Counted from the stretch's first letter, positions 18,498 to 28,253 are shown. The stretch is 64,000 nt of DNA from Pseudomonadota bacterium (GCA_038533575.1 JBCAYL010000001.1:1454226-1518225); one strand, 5' to 3'. Made by a program: numbers and translations. Notes: generated from the sequence alone by a model not told the origin.

Positions 18498-19481
18498 ATG
18501 ACCGACTTCAACGTCGTCGTCATTGGTCAGAAAGGCAGGCTCTCCTACGAGGCCGCGCTCTTCGTCGTGTCGCTGCGCGAATTCTCCCCCGGCTTCCAGG
18601 GTCGCGTTTTCGTGGGCGAGCCGCAGCCGGGGCCGGCATGGCCGCAAGATCCACGCATGACCTCGCCCGGCATCCGCGCGCTCCTCGAGGAGCACGGGGC
18701 CGAGATCCTGCCATTCGACAGCGTGCATTTCGGCGCGGCCTACCCGCCGGGCAACAAGATCGAAGTCTTGAGCGCCCTGCCCGAGGGCGAACCCTTCGTC
18801 TTCTTTGACAGCGACACGCTGGTGACCGGTGACCTGTCAGAGGTGCCTTTCGATTTCGAGCGCCCCTCCGCCTCCCTCAAGCGCACGGGCACCTGGCCTG
18901 AGATCGAGCTCTACGGCCCCGGCTACACGGCCATCTGGAAATCGCTCTACGACAAGTTCGGCCTTGATTTCGGGAGCTCGCTCGACCTCTCCCAGCCCGA
19001 CGAGTACTGGCAGCGCTACCTCTATTTCAACGCGGGCTTCTTCTTCGGCTCGTGCCCGCGCCGGTTTGGGGCGCTCTTCACGGAATACGCGACGGCAATC
19101 CGGGACGACCCGCCAGAGCCTCTGGTCTGTCAGAAGCTCGATCCCTGGCTGGATCAGGTCGCCCTGCCCTTGGTCATCCATGCGCTTGGTGGTGGTCGCG
19201 ATACCCTCCCCGCGGGATATCTCGACGGTGAGACCACCTGCCACTATCGCTATTTGCCGCTTCTTTACGCTCGCGAAAGCGACCGGGTCGTCGGCGCCTT
19301 GGCAAGGGTCACCGAACCGAACAAGATCAAGAAGGTCTTGAAGGAGCATGATGCCTTCAAGCGCATGATCTACCAGGGGCGCGGAGTGAAAGTGCGGGAG
19401 CTCTTCGACCAGGATAACCTGCCGCGCAAGGAGCAGCAGATCCGCAACACGATCAAGCGTGAAGGCTTCTGGATGCGCTAG
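18498..19481 (+). CDS. Putative glycosyltransferase-like protein with DxD motif
   Basis: 327 residues with no signal peptide. The N-terminal half resembles a GT-A nucleotide-sugar fold: a first strand FNVVVIGQKGRLSYEAAL and the acidic motif FVFFDSDTLVTGDL at about 101-114, where Asp-Ser-Asp at 104-106 would bind metal and UDP-sugar. A later stretch YLYFNAGFFFGSCP is also typical of such transferases. The gene begins four bases after the ASST stop, so they are cotranscribed. Sugar donor and acceptor unknown. The stop codon TAG is shared in a CTAG with the convergent VOC gene. Confidence 0.65.
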   Translation: MTDFNVVVIGQKGRLSYEAALFVVSLREFSPGFQGRVFVGEPQPGPAWPQDPRMTSPGIRALLEEHGAEILPFDSVHFGAAYPPGNKIEVLSALPEGEPFVFFDSDTLVTGDLSEVPFDFERPSASLKRTGTWPEIELYGPGYTAIWKSLYDKFGLDFGSSLDLSQPDEYWQRYLYFNAGFFFGSCPRRFGALFTEYATAIRDDPPEPLVCQKLDPWLDQVALPLVIHALGGGRDTLPAGYLDGETTCHYRYLPLLYARESDRVVGALARVTEPNKIKKVLKEHDAFKRMIYQGRGVKVRELFDQDNLPRKEQQIRNTIKREGFWMR

Positions 19482-19891
19482 TGCGCAAAGATCGCTTCAT
19501 CCCGCGCAAAGCCCTTCAGCTCGATCGGATTGCCCGATGGATCTTCGAAGAACATGGTCCATTGCTCTCCCGGCTCGCCCTCGAAACGGACTTGAGGCGC
19601 CAGGATGAAATCCATCTGTGCAGCCTCGAGCCTCTCCGCGACAGCGCGCCAATCCTTGAGCGAAAGCACAACGCCGAAATGCGGCATGGGCACCAGCGCG
19701 TCCCCCACCCTGCCGGTCCGAGCGGTGGCCAGTGGCGGCCCGATATGAAGCGAAAGCTGATGGCCGAAGAAGCTCACATCCACCCAGGTTTCAGCGCTTC
19801 GGCCCTCGCTGGCACCAAGAAGCCCGCAGTAGAAACCTCGCGCGATCGCAAGATCGTGGACGTTGATCGCCAAGTGGAACGGTGTGAGCAT
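19478..19891 (-). CDS. VOC (glyoxalase/bleomycin resistance) family protein
   Basis: 137 residues. Paired beta-alpha-beta-beta-beta modules: TPFHLAINVHDLAIARGFYCGLLG at the start and FFEDPSGNPIELKGF at the end, supplying the His and Glu positions usual for a metal centre. The family includes lyases, dioxygenases and binding proteins, so the substrate cannot be predicted. GAGAGG stands 7 bases before the ATG at 19891. Convergent with the glycosyltransferase-like gene, overlapping by the four bases CTAG. Confidence 0.85.
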   Translation of the reverse strand: MLTPFHLAINVHDLAIARGFYCGLLGASEGRSAETWVDVSFFGHQLSLHIGPPLATARTGRVGDALVPMPHFGVVLSLKDWRAVAERLEAAQMDFILAPQVRFEGEPGEQWTMFFEDPSGNPIELKGFARDEAIFAH

Positions 19892-20057
19892 GAGGCCTCT
19901 CTTTTCGCATCTCCTAGCAATCGCGAAAGGCGCATCCAACCCGGCTTCGCGCGCTATCGCCGGTCATGGCGCGAATTATGCAAGCACCGCGCCGTGCGCT
20001 TTCAAATTCGATCCGCCTGCGCTAGGTTAAACCAACGTCTGGAGGCGGCACTTTCCT

Positions 20058-22247
20058 GTGCCAAGTCTTGCTCGGGAGGCCCTTGAGAGCGTGGCGATGT
20101 TGCCTGATTTCGCTGTCCATTTCTCGGTCGACGGCATCGCGCTCGACCAGAGGATGCCGCGTGGCTGGGCGCGCCTCGGAGAGGTCAGGTTTTCGAGCGA
20201 TGCCTTCGTATCCGAGCTCGCCGCGCTCACGGGCAAGGCGAGACAGGCAGCAGAGGCGCAGGGGCAGACCCTTGCCTCGAAGCTCGTGCTCCCGAATGAC
20301 CAACTCAAGCTTCTGACACTGCACGACGGCGACCCGTCCCGGAGCTCCATCGAACGCGCGCTGGAAGGCGCGACCCCCTATCCGCTCTCGGAGCTGAGGT
20401 TTGACTGGCGCACCGAGGGCGGGGCCACCCGCGTCGCCGCCGTGGCGCAAGAGACCCTCGACGAGGCCGAAGCCTTTGCGACGGAGCACGCTCTTGCACC
20501 GGTGGCATTCGTCGCCCTGCCCGAGGAGGGGTGGTCCGGCACCGAGGCGTTCTTCGGTGCCACCGGCGCGGCCTCGGGGGCAGCGCCCTCCCGCGACCCC
20601 GAACCTTACGAAACTGCGCCTGAGCCCGCTGCAGAGAAAGCCGGTGACGACGCGCCGAGCTTCAAGACAGTCCGACACGAGCCACCAGCGGAGACGGGCA
20701 GCGATCCGCTTCCCCTGACCGATGCCCTTTCCGCCTCGGACGACACGCACCGGGACGCACCCTCCCCCACGGCACCAAAGATCGTCCGACCGTCGACAAT
20801 TGTCCCTGAAGGCGTGGCAGCGCCTCGGCTTGCAGCGGAGCCCCCGGGGCCGCAACCCGCCCGCCGCGACGCGCCCAAGGTGCGCAAGGACGCCGGCCCG
20901 CGCGCCGAGAGCAGCGCTCCCGCAGGCGACACCCTCATCGAAGACCGCGCCAGACCGAGATTTCTCGGCCTATTGCTGACGATCCTCTTGATCCTTGCTT
21001 TGCTGGCGGTGGCGGCCTTCGCGGCCGTGGACCGCACGGCCTTCGCGCGTCTTTTCGAGCGAGATGACCCCGCCGGGGCCGTGCTGCCGCAAGAGCACGC
21101 GCCCGAGGCCGTGGTGATTTCGCCCGCGCGCCTCGAAGCTCCGGACATCGCGGAGGTGGCACCAGACAGTCCGAGCAGCCGTCCGTCCATCGACCTGGCG
21201 TTGATCGCACCCCCGCCCCTGGCGCAGCCGGGTGACGCCACAGAACTGGCCTTGGAGGTGCCGCCGGAGCCGGAAGAGATCGAAAGAGAGCCGGAACCGG
21301 ACACTGCGCCTGAGCCGCTCGACGGCGAGGCCCTAGACCGCTTTTATGCCGAGACAGGGATCTTTCCTCGTTCTCCGGACGCCTCCTCCGCGCCCATGGC
21401 GACCGCGCTTGATGCCTTTTACATCACGTCGATTGATCGCAGCATTGCGATGTCCGATCCTGTCGCGCTACCGGCGATTTCTTCGGAGCGGGATGATGTC
21501 CGGCCCGCGTCCCAGGCGGTGCCGCCGCCGCCCGATATCCGCTTCCGCATTGACGGACGGGGCCTCGTGATCGCCACGGAAGAGGGCGCCATCTCTCCGC
21601 AAGGCATCACGATCTTCGCCGGTCGCCCCCCCGTGACGGCACCGCTACGCATCCCGGGCGCGGCGGAGAATACGGCCGAACAGCTCGCTTTGGCTGGCCT
21701 GCGCCCGCGCGCACGGCCCGGGACCCTCGCCGAAACAACAGAGCGCAGCCAATTCGGCGGCCGCACGCGAGAAGAAATCGCCACCCTGCGCCCCCGGGTG
21801 CGCCCCGAGACGGCCAAGGCCGAGGCGGAAATCGCAGAACCAGATGCGCCACCGTCGGACCTGGCGGTGGTGGCGTCGCTCCGTCCCGAGCAGCGTCCGC
21901 GCAATATCGCGGCGCTCGTGGAGCAGGCGCGCGCCTCCCAGCCCACGCAAGTTGCCGTCGCCGCGCCCGCCGTGCCGCGAGAAACACGGCCCTCGGGCAC
22001 GACGCGCGCGTCGGTGGCGCGCGCGGCCACGACGGACAATGCAATCAACCTTCGGCGCGTCAATCTCATCGGCGTCTACGGGACACCTTCAAACCGAAGC
22101 GCCCTCGTGCGGCTCGCGAATGGCCGCTTCGTGAAAGTGCAGGTCGGCGATCGCGTGGATGGCGGGCGCGTCTCCGCCATAGGCGAAAGCGCGCTGCGCT
22201 ACGTGAAAGGCGGTCGCAACATCACGCTCGCCCTTCCTACCGGCTAG
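20058..22247 (+). CDS. Large membrane protein: GspL/PilM-like N-terminus, PilP/GspC-like C-terminus
   Basis: 729 residues starting at GTG (GGAGG 13 bases upstream). The N-terminal 150 residues (LVLPNDQLKLLTLHD, IERALEGATPYPLSELRFDW, VAAVAQETLDEAEAF) resemble the cytoplasmic GspL/PilM platform. A long Pro/Glu/Ala-rich linker (about 160-295) leads to one transmembrane helix (about 303-325), a second disordered periplasmic linker, and a C-terminal 70 residues (LIGVYGTPSNRSALVRLANG, VGDRVDGGRVSAIG) like PilP/GspC. Homologues in this group are often mislabelled as translation initiation factor 2 from low-complexity similarity. No other secretion or pilus genes are adjacent. Architecture is visible; function is not established. 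Confidence 0.6.
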   Translation: MPSLAREALESVAMLPDFAVHFSVDGIALDQRMPRGWARLGEVRFSSDAFVSELAALTGKARQAAEAQGQTLASKLVLPNDQLKLLTLHDGDPSRSSIERALEGATPYPLSELRFDWRTEGGATRVAAVAQETLDEAEAFATEHALAPVAFVALPEEGWSGTEAFFGATGAASGAAPSRDPEPYETAPEPAAEKAGDDAPSFKTVRHEPPAETGSDPLPLTDALSASDDTHRDAPSPTAPKIVRPSTIVPEGVAAPRLAAEPPGPQPARRDAPKVRKDAGPRAESSAPAGDTLIEDRARPRFLGLLLTILLILALLAVAAFAAVDRTAFARLFERDDPAGAVLPQEHAPEAVVISPARLEAPDIAEVAPDSPSSRPSIDLALIAPPPLAQPGDATELALEVPPEPEEIEREPEPDTAPEPLDGEALDRFYAETGIFPRSPDASSAPMATALDAFYITSIDRSIAMSDPVALPAISSERDDVRPASQAVPPPPDIRFRIDGRGLVIATEEGAISPQGITIFAGRPPVTAPLRIPGAAENTAEQLALAGLRPRARPGTLAETTERSQFGGRTREEIATLRPRVRPETAKAEAEIAEPDAPPSDLAVVASLRPEQRPRNIAALVEQARASQPTQVAVAAPAVPRETRPSGTTRASVARAATTDNAINLRRVNLIGVYGTPSNRSALVRLANGRFVKVQVGDRVDGGRVSAIGESALRYVKGGRNITLALPTG

Positions 22248-22313
22248 ACCCGATCTAATATGGCCGGTGTGTCGCGCACCAGCGGCGCACTCCAAGCTGG
22301 CGCGGGACGGAGA

Positions 22314-23414
22314 TCACTCCGCCGCCGTTCCGTACTCCCCGTTGGCCATTTCCTCTGCTTCGATGCTTTCGAAGAGGGCTTTGAAATTACCCTCGCCGAA
22401 GCCGTCATCTCCCTTGCGCTGGATGAACTCGAAGAAGATCGGCCCGATGACCGTCTTCGAGAAGATCTGCAGCAGGATCTTGGTCTCGCCCCCGTCGACG
22501 AACCCTTCGCCGTCGATCAGGATGCCATGTCGTTTCATGCGGTCGATGGGCTCTTCGTGGTCCTGCACGCGATCCTTGGAGAGCTCGTAATACGTGTCCG
22601 GCGGGCCGGGCATGAATGTCACGCCGAGATCGGCGATGGCATCCGTGGCGTCGTAGATGTCCCGGGCGCCCACGGCGATGTGCTGAATGCCCTCACCGTT
22701 GTATTTCTTCAGATAGTTCACGATCTGCCCGGTCTCGCCCCGGTCCTCGTTGATCGGGATGCGGATGCGGCCACACGGTGAGGTGAGCGCCCGCGACAGG
22801 AGCCCCGTGTACTTCCCCTCGATATCGAAGAAGCGGATCTCGCGGAAATTGAAGAGATCGCCGTAGAAGCGGAACCACGTCTCCATGTTCCCCTTGAAGA
22901 CGTTGTGGGTCAGGTGATCGAGATAATGGAACCCCACGCCCTCGGGATGGGCCGCCGCCACCCAGTCGAATTCCTCGTTGTAGGGGTTTTCGTCGAAATA
23001 CTGGTCGGTGAAATAGATCAGCGAGCCACCGATGCCCTTGATGGCGGGCCAGTTCACCGCTTTGCCCGGGCCGTCATAGGGCTCGGCCCCGTGCGCAACG
23101 GCGTGGCGGAAGGCGTGCTCGGCATCGACGACCCGCCACGCCATGGAGGGTGCACAGGGGCCGTGATCCTCGATGAACTGCGCGGCATGGGAGCCGGGCT
23201 CGGCATTGATCACGTAGGTGATATCCCCTTGCTGCCAGAGCTCGATCGCCCTCGCTTTGTGCGTGGCGGTGTGCTGGTAGCCCATGGCGCGGAAAATGGC
23301 GCGGAGTTCATCCGGGTCAGGATGGGCGAATTCCACGAACTCGAAACCGTCCGTGCCTGCGGGATTGTCTTCGGTGATCTTGGCGCGCGGCGCGTCGTGA
23401 GGGAACGGACCCAT
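22314..23414 (-). CDS. hppD: 4-hydroxyphenylpyruvate dioxygenase
   Basis: Fe(II) enzyme of tyrosine catabolism, 4-hydroxyphenylpyruvate to homogentisate; 366 residues, full length. Two VOC modules; the iron ligands fit His167 (LDHLTHN), His245 (GIQHIAVG) and Glu329 (GPIFFEFIQR). The start at 23414 has GAGGAG eight bases upstream; the longer frame adds 19 unconserved residues. Divergent from an Lrp/AsnC regulator 126 bp away, which probably controls it. Homogentisate dioxygenase and later steps are not in the window. Confidence 0.96.
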   Translation of the reverse strand: MGPFPHDAPRAKITEDNPAGTDGFEFVEFAHPDPDELRAIFRAMGYQHTATHKARAIELWQQGDITYVINAEPGSHAAQFIEDHGPCAPSMAWRVVDAEHAFRHAVAHGAEPYDGPGKAVNWPAIKGIGGSLIYFTDQYFDENPYNEEFDWVAAAHPEGVGFHYLDHLTHNVFKGNMETWFRFYGDLFNFREIRFFDIEGKYTGLLSRALTSPCGRIRIPINEDRGETGQIVNYLKKYNGEGIQHIAVGARDIYDATDAIADLGVTFMPGPPDTYYELSKDRVQDHEEPIDRMKRHGILIDGEGFVDGGETKILLQIFSKTVIGPIFFEFIQRKGDDGFGEGNFKALFESIEAEEMANGEYGTAAE

Positions 23415-23503
23415 GACTATCTCCTCTGTTTGATGAAGATATGTGCCGCAATCCATGCCGCTTCCGCGCAAAACGAACTTTCAGGGGACGAATGTCACAG
23501 AAA

Positions 23504-23515
23504 AATTGCGCAATT
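23504..23515. promoter_or_regulatory. Palindromic operator candidate between hppD and lrp-type gene
   Basis: AATTGCGCAATT is a perfect 12-bp palindrome lying 25 bp upstream of the regulator start and about 90 bp upstream of hppD, in the only promoter space both genes share. A related half-site (GCGCAAAA) occurs near 23466. An Lrp/AsnC-type autoregulatory operator is a reasonable inference. Confidence 0.4.
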
Positions 23516-23540
23516 GGCGGCCATCTTGCAGACTTTCATC

Positions 23541-24002
23541 ATGATGGCCCTTGATCCGACAGACATCCGGCTTCTCGCCGCCCTTCAGCGCGATGCACAG
23601 CTCACGACGCATCAGCTTGGCGAGGCGCTCGGGCTCTCCGCCTCGCAAGCCGGTCGGAGACGACAGAGCTTGGAGGCATCGGGCTTCATCCGGCAGTACA
23701 CCGCGCGGATCGAGCCTGCGAAACTCGGGCTCGACGTGCAGGCCTTCATACAGGTTCAGATGGGCAGCCAGGTCCCGGCCCATGCCGCCGAGTTCCTTCG
23801 CACCGTCCGCGCGCGCCCCGAGATCATCAGCGCCTGGACGCTCACGGGTGAGGCGGACTACCTGCTCCGGGTCTTTACCCCCGATCTCGCGCGCCTCAAT
23901 CACCTCATCCATGACGTGATCCTGCCCATGCACGCGGTCGCGCGCGTCCAGAGCCAGATCGTCATGGACCAGCCCAAAGCCGACGCGGGATTGCCGCTGT
24001 GA
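23541..24002 (+). CDS. Lrp/AsnC family transcriptional regulator
   Basis: 153 residues. N-terminal winged helix: LDPTDIRLLAALQRDAQLTTHQLGEALGLSASQAGRRRQSLEASG (helix-turn-helix about 20-45), then a RAM ligand-binding domain with PEIISAWTLTGEADYLLRV. Start at 23541 (or the adjacent ATG at 23544). Divergent from hppD, so control of tyrosine or phenylalanine breakdown, with an aromatic amino or keto acid as effector, is likely but inferred. Its stop TGA overlaps the GTG of the antiporter gene. Confidence 0.85.
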   Translation: MMALDPTDIRLLAALQRDAQLTTHQLGEALGLSASQAGRRRQSLEASGFIRQYTARIEPAKLGLDVQAFIQVQMGSQVPAHAAEFLRTVRARPEIISAWTLTGEADYLLRVFTPDLARLNHLIHDVILPMHAVARVQSQIVMDQPKADAGLPL

Positions 24003-25861
24003 CCGAGTTCCTGTTGCAAGCCACGCTCTATCTCGGCGCCGGTCTCATAGCGGTGCCGCTCGCCGTGCGATTTGGGCTCGGCTCCGTGCTGGGCTACCTC
24101 GTCGCCGGGCTTTGCATCGGGCCCGCCCTTGGCCTCGTCAGCGACATCGAAGACATCCAGCACTTCGCGGAGTTCGGCGTGGTGATGATGCTCTTTATCA
24201 TCGGCCTGGAACTCGACCCGCGGACGCTCTGGGCCATGCGGACCCGCCTCGTGGGCCTCGGCGGCCTCCAGATCGCGGTGACGGTCGGGGCGATCATGGC
24301 CGCAAGCATGGCCCTCAGTTTTCCCTGGCAGACATCGCTGGCCATCGGGCTCATCTTCGCGCTGTCCTCCACGGCCATCGTCCTGCAATCGCTCACGGAG
24401 AAAGGTCTCATGGCCACCGGCGGGGGGCGTTCGGCCTTCTCGGTGCTTCTCGCGCAGGACATCGCCGTCATTCCCTTTTTGGCGATCCTGCCCCTCCTTG
24501 CGATTGTGCCGGATGTCGTCGGGGCCCCGGACGGATCCATCACGCGGACCTTCGAGGACGCGGCCGCAGACACGCACAGCACCGTCTATCTGCTCGATGG
24601 CCTGCCACAATGGGGCGTCACGCTCGCCACCCTCGGCGCCGTGGCCGCCATCGCCCTCGTGGGGCGCTACCTGACGGGGCCGCTCTATCACCTCATCGCG
24701 AGGACACGCCTGCGCGAGCTCAATACGGCCTTTGCCCTCTTCATCGTCGTCTCGATCGCCGTGCTCATGAACATGGTGGGGCTCTCCCCTGCCCTCGGGG
24801 CCTTTGTGGCAGGCGTCGTCCTTGCCTCGTCTGAATTCCGGCACGAGCTCGAAAGCGCGGTGGAGCCCTTCAAGGGGCTCCTCCTCGGCCTCTTCTTCAT
24901 CACCGTCGGCGCGGGCATCGATCTGGGCCTTCTCGCCTCCGCGCCGGCGACCATCCTCGGCGCAACGCTCGGCCTCATCGCGCTCAAAGGCACCGTGCTC
25001 TATCTTCTCGGCTGGGTGTTCCGGCTCCGCGGGAGGGCCCACGCGCTCTTCACGCTCTCACTGGCCCAGGCCGGGGAGTTCGGCTTCGTCCTCATCGCCT
25101 TTGCGGCGCAGACACGGGTGCTTCCCGAACGGCTCTCGCAGATCCTTCTGCTCATCGTGGCGCTCTCCATGCTCATGACACCGCTGCTTTTCATCGCCTA
25201 CGAGCGCCTCGCGCACAGGTTGGGCGATCTCGAGCACCCGGAGCCGGACGAGATCGATGCCGAGGGCCGGATCATCATCGCGGGCGTCGGTCGCTTCGGT
25301 CAGATCGTCAACCGCATGGTGCAATCGGCGGGCATGACAGCCACGGTTCTCGACAACAATCTCGAAACGATCCAGCTCATGCGCGCTCTCGGCTTCAAGG
25401 GATACTACGGCGACCCGACGAACCCGGACCTCCTCCAGGCCGCGGGGCTCACGGAGGCCAAGGTGCTGGTGGTGGCCGTCGATGATGACCAGGCGGCCAA
25501 GACGCTCGTCAGCTATGCCCGGCGGGTGAGGCCCGACCTCCACATCATCTCCCGCGCGCGAGACCGCATCCACACCTACGAACTCGTGCAAGCGGGCGCG
25601 TCACAAACGGTGCGCGAGACCTTCGACAGTTCGCTGCGGGCGGGGCGCTACGTGCTTCAGGCCATGGATGTGGCGGAATTCGATGCCTACGAGCATGAAA
25701 AGACGTTCTACCGCCATGACCGCCACGTGCTCGCCGAGCTCGCAGAGCTCTGGAAACCGGGCTTGCCGCTTTCGCAAAACAAGGCGTATATCACGCGGGC
25801 GAAAGAGCTTGAGCGAGAGGTGGAGACCCAGATCGTCGCCGCCGCGGAAAAAGAGCACTAG
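23999..25861 (+). CDS. CPA2 (KefB/KefC-like) cation/proton antiporter with RCK domain
   Basis: 620 residues. About a dozen hydrophobic helices from residue 1 to 400 ([59 protein letters not shown]), then a cytoplasmic TrkA-N/RCK domain from about residue 421 with the nucleotide-binding loop [12 protein letters not shown]. It should exchange potassium or sodium for protons under NAD(H)- or glutathione-linked gating, though no KefF/KefG ancillary protein is nearby. It starts at GTG, overlapping the regulator stop, so both are on one transcript. Convergent with cobT through a shared CTAG. Confidence 0.9.
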   Translation: MTEFLLQATLYLGAGLIAVPLAVRFGLGSVLGYLVAGLCIGPALGLVSDIEDIQHFAEFGVVMMLFIIGLELDPRTLWAMRTRLVGLGGLQIAVTVGAIMAASMALSFPWQTSLAIGLIFALSSTAIVLQSLTEKGLMATGGGRSAFSVLLAQDIAVIPFLAILPLLAIVPDVVGAPDGSITRTFEDAAADTHSTVYLLDGLPQWGVTLATLGAVAAIALVGRYLTGPLYHLIARTRLRELNTAFALFIVVSIAVLMNMVGLSPALGAFVAGVVLASSEFRHELESAVEPFKGLLLGLFFITVGAGIDLGLLASAPATILGATLGLIALKGTVLYLLGWVFRLRGRAHALFTLSLAQAGEFGFVLIAFAAQTRVLPERLSQILLLIVALSMLMTPLLFIAYERLAHRLGDLEHPEPDEIDAEGRIIIAGVGRFGQIVNRMVQSAGMTATVLDNNLETIQLMRALGFKGYYGDPTNPDLLQAAGLTEAKVLVVAVDDDQAAKTLVSYARRVRPDLHIISRARDRIHTYELVQAGASQTVRETFDSSLRAGRYVLQAMDVAEFDAYEHEKTFYRHDRHVLAELAELWKPGLPLSQNKAYITRAKELEREVETQIVAAAEKEH

Positions 25862-26856
25862 CCGTCGCTGACGCCCGCCTCCGCGAAGGTGGCCATGCCG
25901 GAATGGCACGCGACGGCGCCCTTCATGACGCCCAGCGCAAGCGCGGCCCCGGAGCCCTCGCCGAGCCTTAGGCCGAGCGCGAGGAGCGGCTCCTTTCCGA
26001 TCTTCTCAAGGAGCGCCTCGTGCGCGGTCTCCGCGCTTTGGTGCCCGGCGAGGCAGTGATCGAGTGCACCCGCCTCGGTCTCTGCGAGGATTGCAGCGGC
26101 GGCCGAGCAGATGAAGCCATCGAGAAGCACCGGAATGGAATGGGCCCGCGCCCCGGCGATGGCGCCGGCCATGGCGGCAAGCTCACGCCCACCGAGGCGC
26201 GCCAGCATATCGAGGGGCCCGGCCCCGCCATGCCGATCCACGCCTTCAGACACCACCTGCCGTTTGCGCGCGAGGCCGGTATCGTCGACCCCCGTGCCGC
26301 GGCCGACCCAGTCGCCGCCGTAGAGAGCGGTGCAGAGTGCGGCAGCCGACGTCGTGTTCCCGATGCCCATCTCCCCGGTGACGAGAATTTCCGCGTCCGG
26401 GTCCACCGCGTCCCAGCCGGCGGCCAATGCTGCCACGCATTCCGCCTCCGTCATGGCGGGTGCTGCCGTGAAATCCGCGGTCGGCGTGCCGAGGTCGAGC
26501 GCAATCACCTTCATCTCAGCTCCGAACGCGTCGGCGAGCTGGTTGATCGCCGCTCCGCCATGCTCGAAATTCGCCACCATTTGCGCGGTGACCTCCGCGG
26601 GGAACGCGGAGACGCCGCGGGCCGCCACGCCGTGGTTGCCTGCAAAGATCAGGATCTGTGGTTTGGCGAGCCGAGGCGTCTCCGTCCCCTGCCAGCCTGC
26701 CAGCCAGATCGCGACATCCTCGAGGCGACCGAGCGCACCGGGAGGCTTGGTGAGTTGTCCGTTGCGGGCGTGGGCCGCTTGGCGCGCGGCTTTATCGGGG
26801 CCAGGAGCTTCGGCCAGGCGGTCGGCAAATTCAGCGAGAGTGGAGAAACGGGCCAT
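25858..26856 (-). CDS. cobT: Nicotinate-nucleotide-dimethylbenzimidazole phosphoribosyltransferase
   Basis: Cobalamin lower-ligand activation: makes alpha-ribazole-5'-phosphate from DMB and nicotinate mononucleotide; 332 residues. Family features include [51 protein letters not shown], and the C-terminal [16 protein letters not shown] containing the catalytic Glu. The start at 26856 ([14 protein letters not shown]) is preferred over the longer frame that runs into cobS. Divergent from cobS with 73 bp between; no cobalamin riboswitch is recognisable in that gap. Confidence 0.95.
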   Translation of the reverse strand: MARFSTLAEFADRLAEAPGPDKAARQAAHARNGQLTKPPGALGRLEDVAIWLAGWQGTETPRLAKPQILIFAGNHGVAARGVSAFPAEVTAQMVANFEHGGAAINQLADAFGAEMKVIALDLGTPTADFTAAPAMTEAECVAALAAGWDAVDPDAEILVTGEMGIGNTTSAAALCTALYGGDWVGRGTGVDDTGLARKRQVVSEGVDRHGGAGPLDMLARLGGRELAAMAGAIAGARAHSIPVLLDGFICSAAAAILAETEAGALDHCLAGHQSAETAHEALLEKIGKEPLLALGLRLGEGSGAALALGVMKGAVACHSGMATFAEAGVSDG

Positions 26857-26929
26857 GGATGCCTTCTTCTTGATACGTGCTCCCGGCCTCTTTACCCCGG
26901 CCCCAGCGCAGGGCAAGCGGGAGCGAGGC

Positions 26930-27685
26930 ATGGAAAGGACCGAAAGCGTCATCGACTGGCGCGACATTCCTGCGGCGCTCGGTTTCCTGACGCGGTTGCC
27001 CATCCCCGTCGATGGAGACTGGGCCGTGGCGCGAGGCGCGAGAAGTGCATGGGCCTATCCGCTCGCCGGGCTCTTCGTCGGGGTGCTTTTGGCAGCCATA
27101 GCCTTCGCGGCCTCCAGGCTGGGCCTCTCCAGTGGCCTTGCCGCCGCGCTGGGGCTTGCGGCCACGATCGTCGTGACGGGGGCGCTTCACGAGGACGGCC
27201 TCGCCGATACAGCCGACGGCCTCTGGGGCGGATGGACGCCTGCGCGCAGGCTCGAGATCATGAACGACAGCCGCATCGGCGCCTACGGCGTCCTTGCCCT
27301 GGTGATGATGGTGCTCATGTCATCGCTCGCGCTCTCCGAGCTCCTCCGTGCGGGGGCCTACTGGGCGATCATTTCCCTGCCGATCGCCTCCCGCGCCGTC
27401 ATGCCCGCGCTCATGGGTCTGCCCCATGCCCGGCCGGGCGGTGTCAGCGCCGCCATCGGCCGCCCCCCGCGCGCAGCGATCTGGCTGGCGGCAGCGCTTG
27501 GCCTCGTGGCCCTGCTGCCGCTTGGATGGGACGGGCTCGCGGCGGGGATCGTCGTCGCCAGCGTCGCCGCGGGAATGGGCCGTCTCGCGCTCGCGAAGAT
27601 TGGCGGGCAGACCGGGGACATCCTCGGCGCGGCCCAGCAAGTCACGCAACTCGCGGGCTGGCTGACCCTCGCGGCCTTGCTCTGA
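26930..27685 (+). CDS. cobS: Adenosylcobinamide-GDP ribazoletransferase (cobalamin synthase)
   Basis: Integral membrane enzyme joining alpha-ribazole to adenosylcobinamide-GDP, the last major step of B12 assembly; 251 residues. Signature [38 protein letters not shown] is intact, with acidic residues for metal binding, and several hydrophobic helices follow. GGGAGCGAGGC precedes the ATG at 26930. Functional partner of divergent cobT. Confidence 0.95.
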   Translation: MERTESVIDWRDIPAALGFLTRLPIPVDGDWAVARGARSAWAYPLAGLFVGVLLAAIAFAASRLGLSSGLAAALGLAATIVVTGALHEDGLADTADGLWGGWTPARRLEIMNDSRIGAYGVLALVMMVLMSSLALSELLRAGAYWAIISLPIASRAVMPALMGLPHARPGGVSAAIGRPPRAAIWLAAALGLVALLPLGWDGLAAGIVVASVAAGMGRLALAKIGGQTGDILGAAQQVTQLAGWLTLAALL

Positions 27686-27691
27686 CGAAAA

Positions 27692-27715
27692 AAGGCGCCC
27701 GAAACCGGGCGCCTT
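27692..27715. terminator. Shared hairpin terminator between cobS and carD
   Basis: Ten-bp perfect stem AAGGCGCCCG / CGGGCGCCTT with loop AAAC, seven bases after the cobS stop and 25 bases from the carD stop. The adjoining A run gives a U-tract for the minus-strand carD transcript; the plus side has only TTCTC. Confidence 0.8.
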
Positions 27716-27740
27716 CTCAAAATTGGTTGGGGCGGCTCGC

Positions 27741-28253
27741 CTAGGCTGCGGCGCGCGACGTGAGGACCTCTGCGACCTCCTCGCCTGCGACAGCCTCCTC
27801 GGCCCCATTCACAGCGGCGATCTCGCGCGTGAGGCGCTCAAGCGCGGCTTCGTAGAGCTGACGCTCGGAATAGGATTGCTCGCGCTGATCATCCTGGCGG
27901 TGCAGGTCGCGCACAACCTCGGCAATCGCGATGAGATCGCCGGAATTGATCTTCTGCTCGTATTCCTGCGCGCGGCGCGACCACATGGCTTTTTTGACCT
28001 TGGCCTTGCCCTTCAGCGTCTTCATGGCCTGGCTCACCACGTCGGGCCCGGCGAGCGGGCGCATGCCCACCTCCGTCGCCTTGTGCGTCGGCACGCGGAG
28101 CGTCATCTTGTCCTTCTCAAACGAGATCACGAACAGCTCGAGAGAGATCCCCGCGACCTCCTGCTCCTCGATGGAGACGATCTTGCCCACGCCATGGGCG
28201 GGGTACACGACGAAGTCGTTCGGACTGAACTCGCTTTTCTTGCTCTTGCTCAT
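27741..28253 (-). CDS. carD: CarD family transcriptional regulator
   Basis: 170 residues. N-terminal CarD/TRCF RNA-polymerase-interaction domain FSPNDFVVYPAHGVGKIVSIEEQEV (about 9-70), followed by a helical DNA-contacting part (VVSQAMKTLKGKAKVKKAMWSRRAQEYEQK and LYEAALERLTREIAAV). CarD proteins bind the polymerase beta subunit and stabilise open complexes at rRNA and other promoters. 222 bp separate it from fdxA upstream on the same strand, enough for its own promoter. Confidence 0.93.
   Translation of the reverse strand: MSKSKKSEFSPNDFVVYPAHGVGKIVSIEEQEVAGISLELFVISFEKDKMTLRVPTHKATEVGMRPLAGPDVVSQAMKTLKGKAKVKKAMWSRRAQEYEQKINSGDLIAIAEVVRDLHRQDDQREQSYSERQLYEAALERLTREIAAVNGAEEAVAGEEVAEVLTSRAAA

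Noticed and set aside
26857-26929. Cobalamin riboswitch between cobT and cobS
   Set aside because: Only 73 bp, and no B12-box-like GCCACTG segment is seen.
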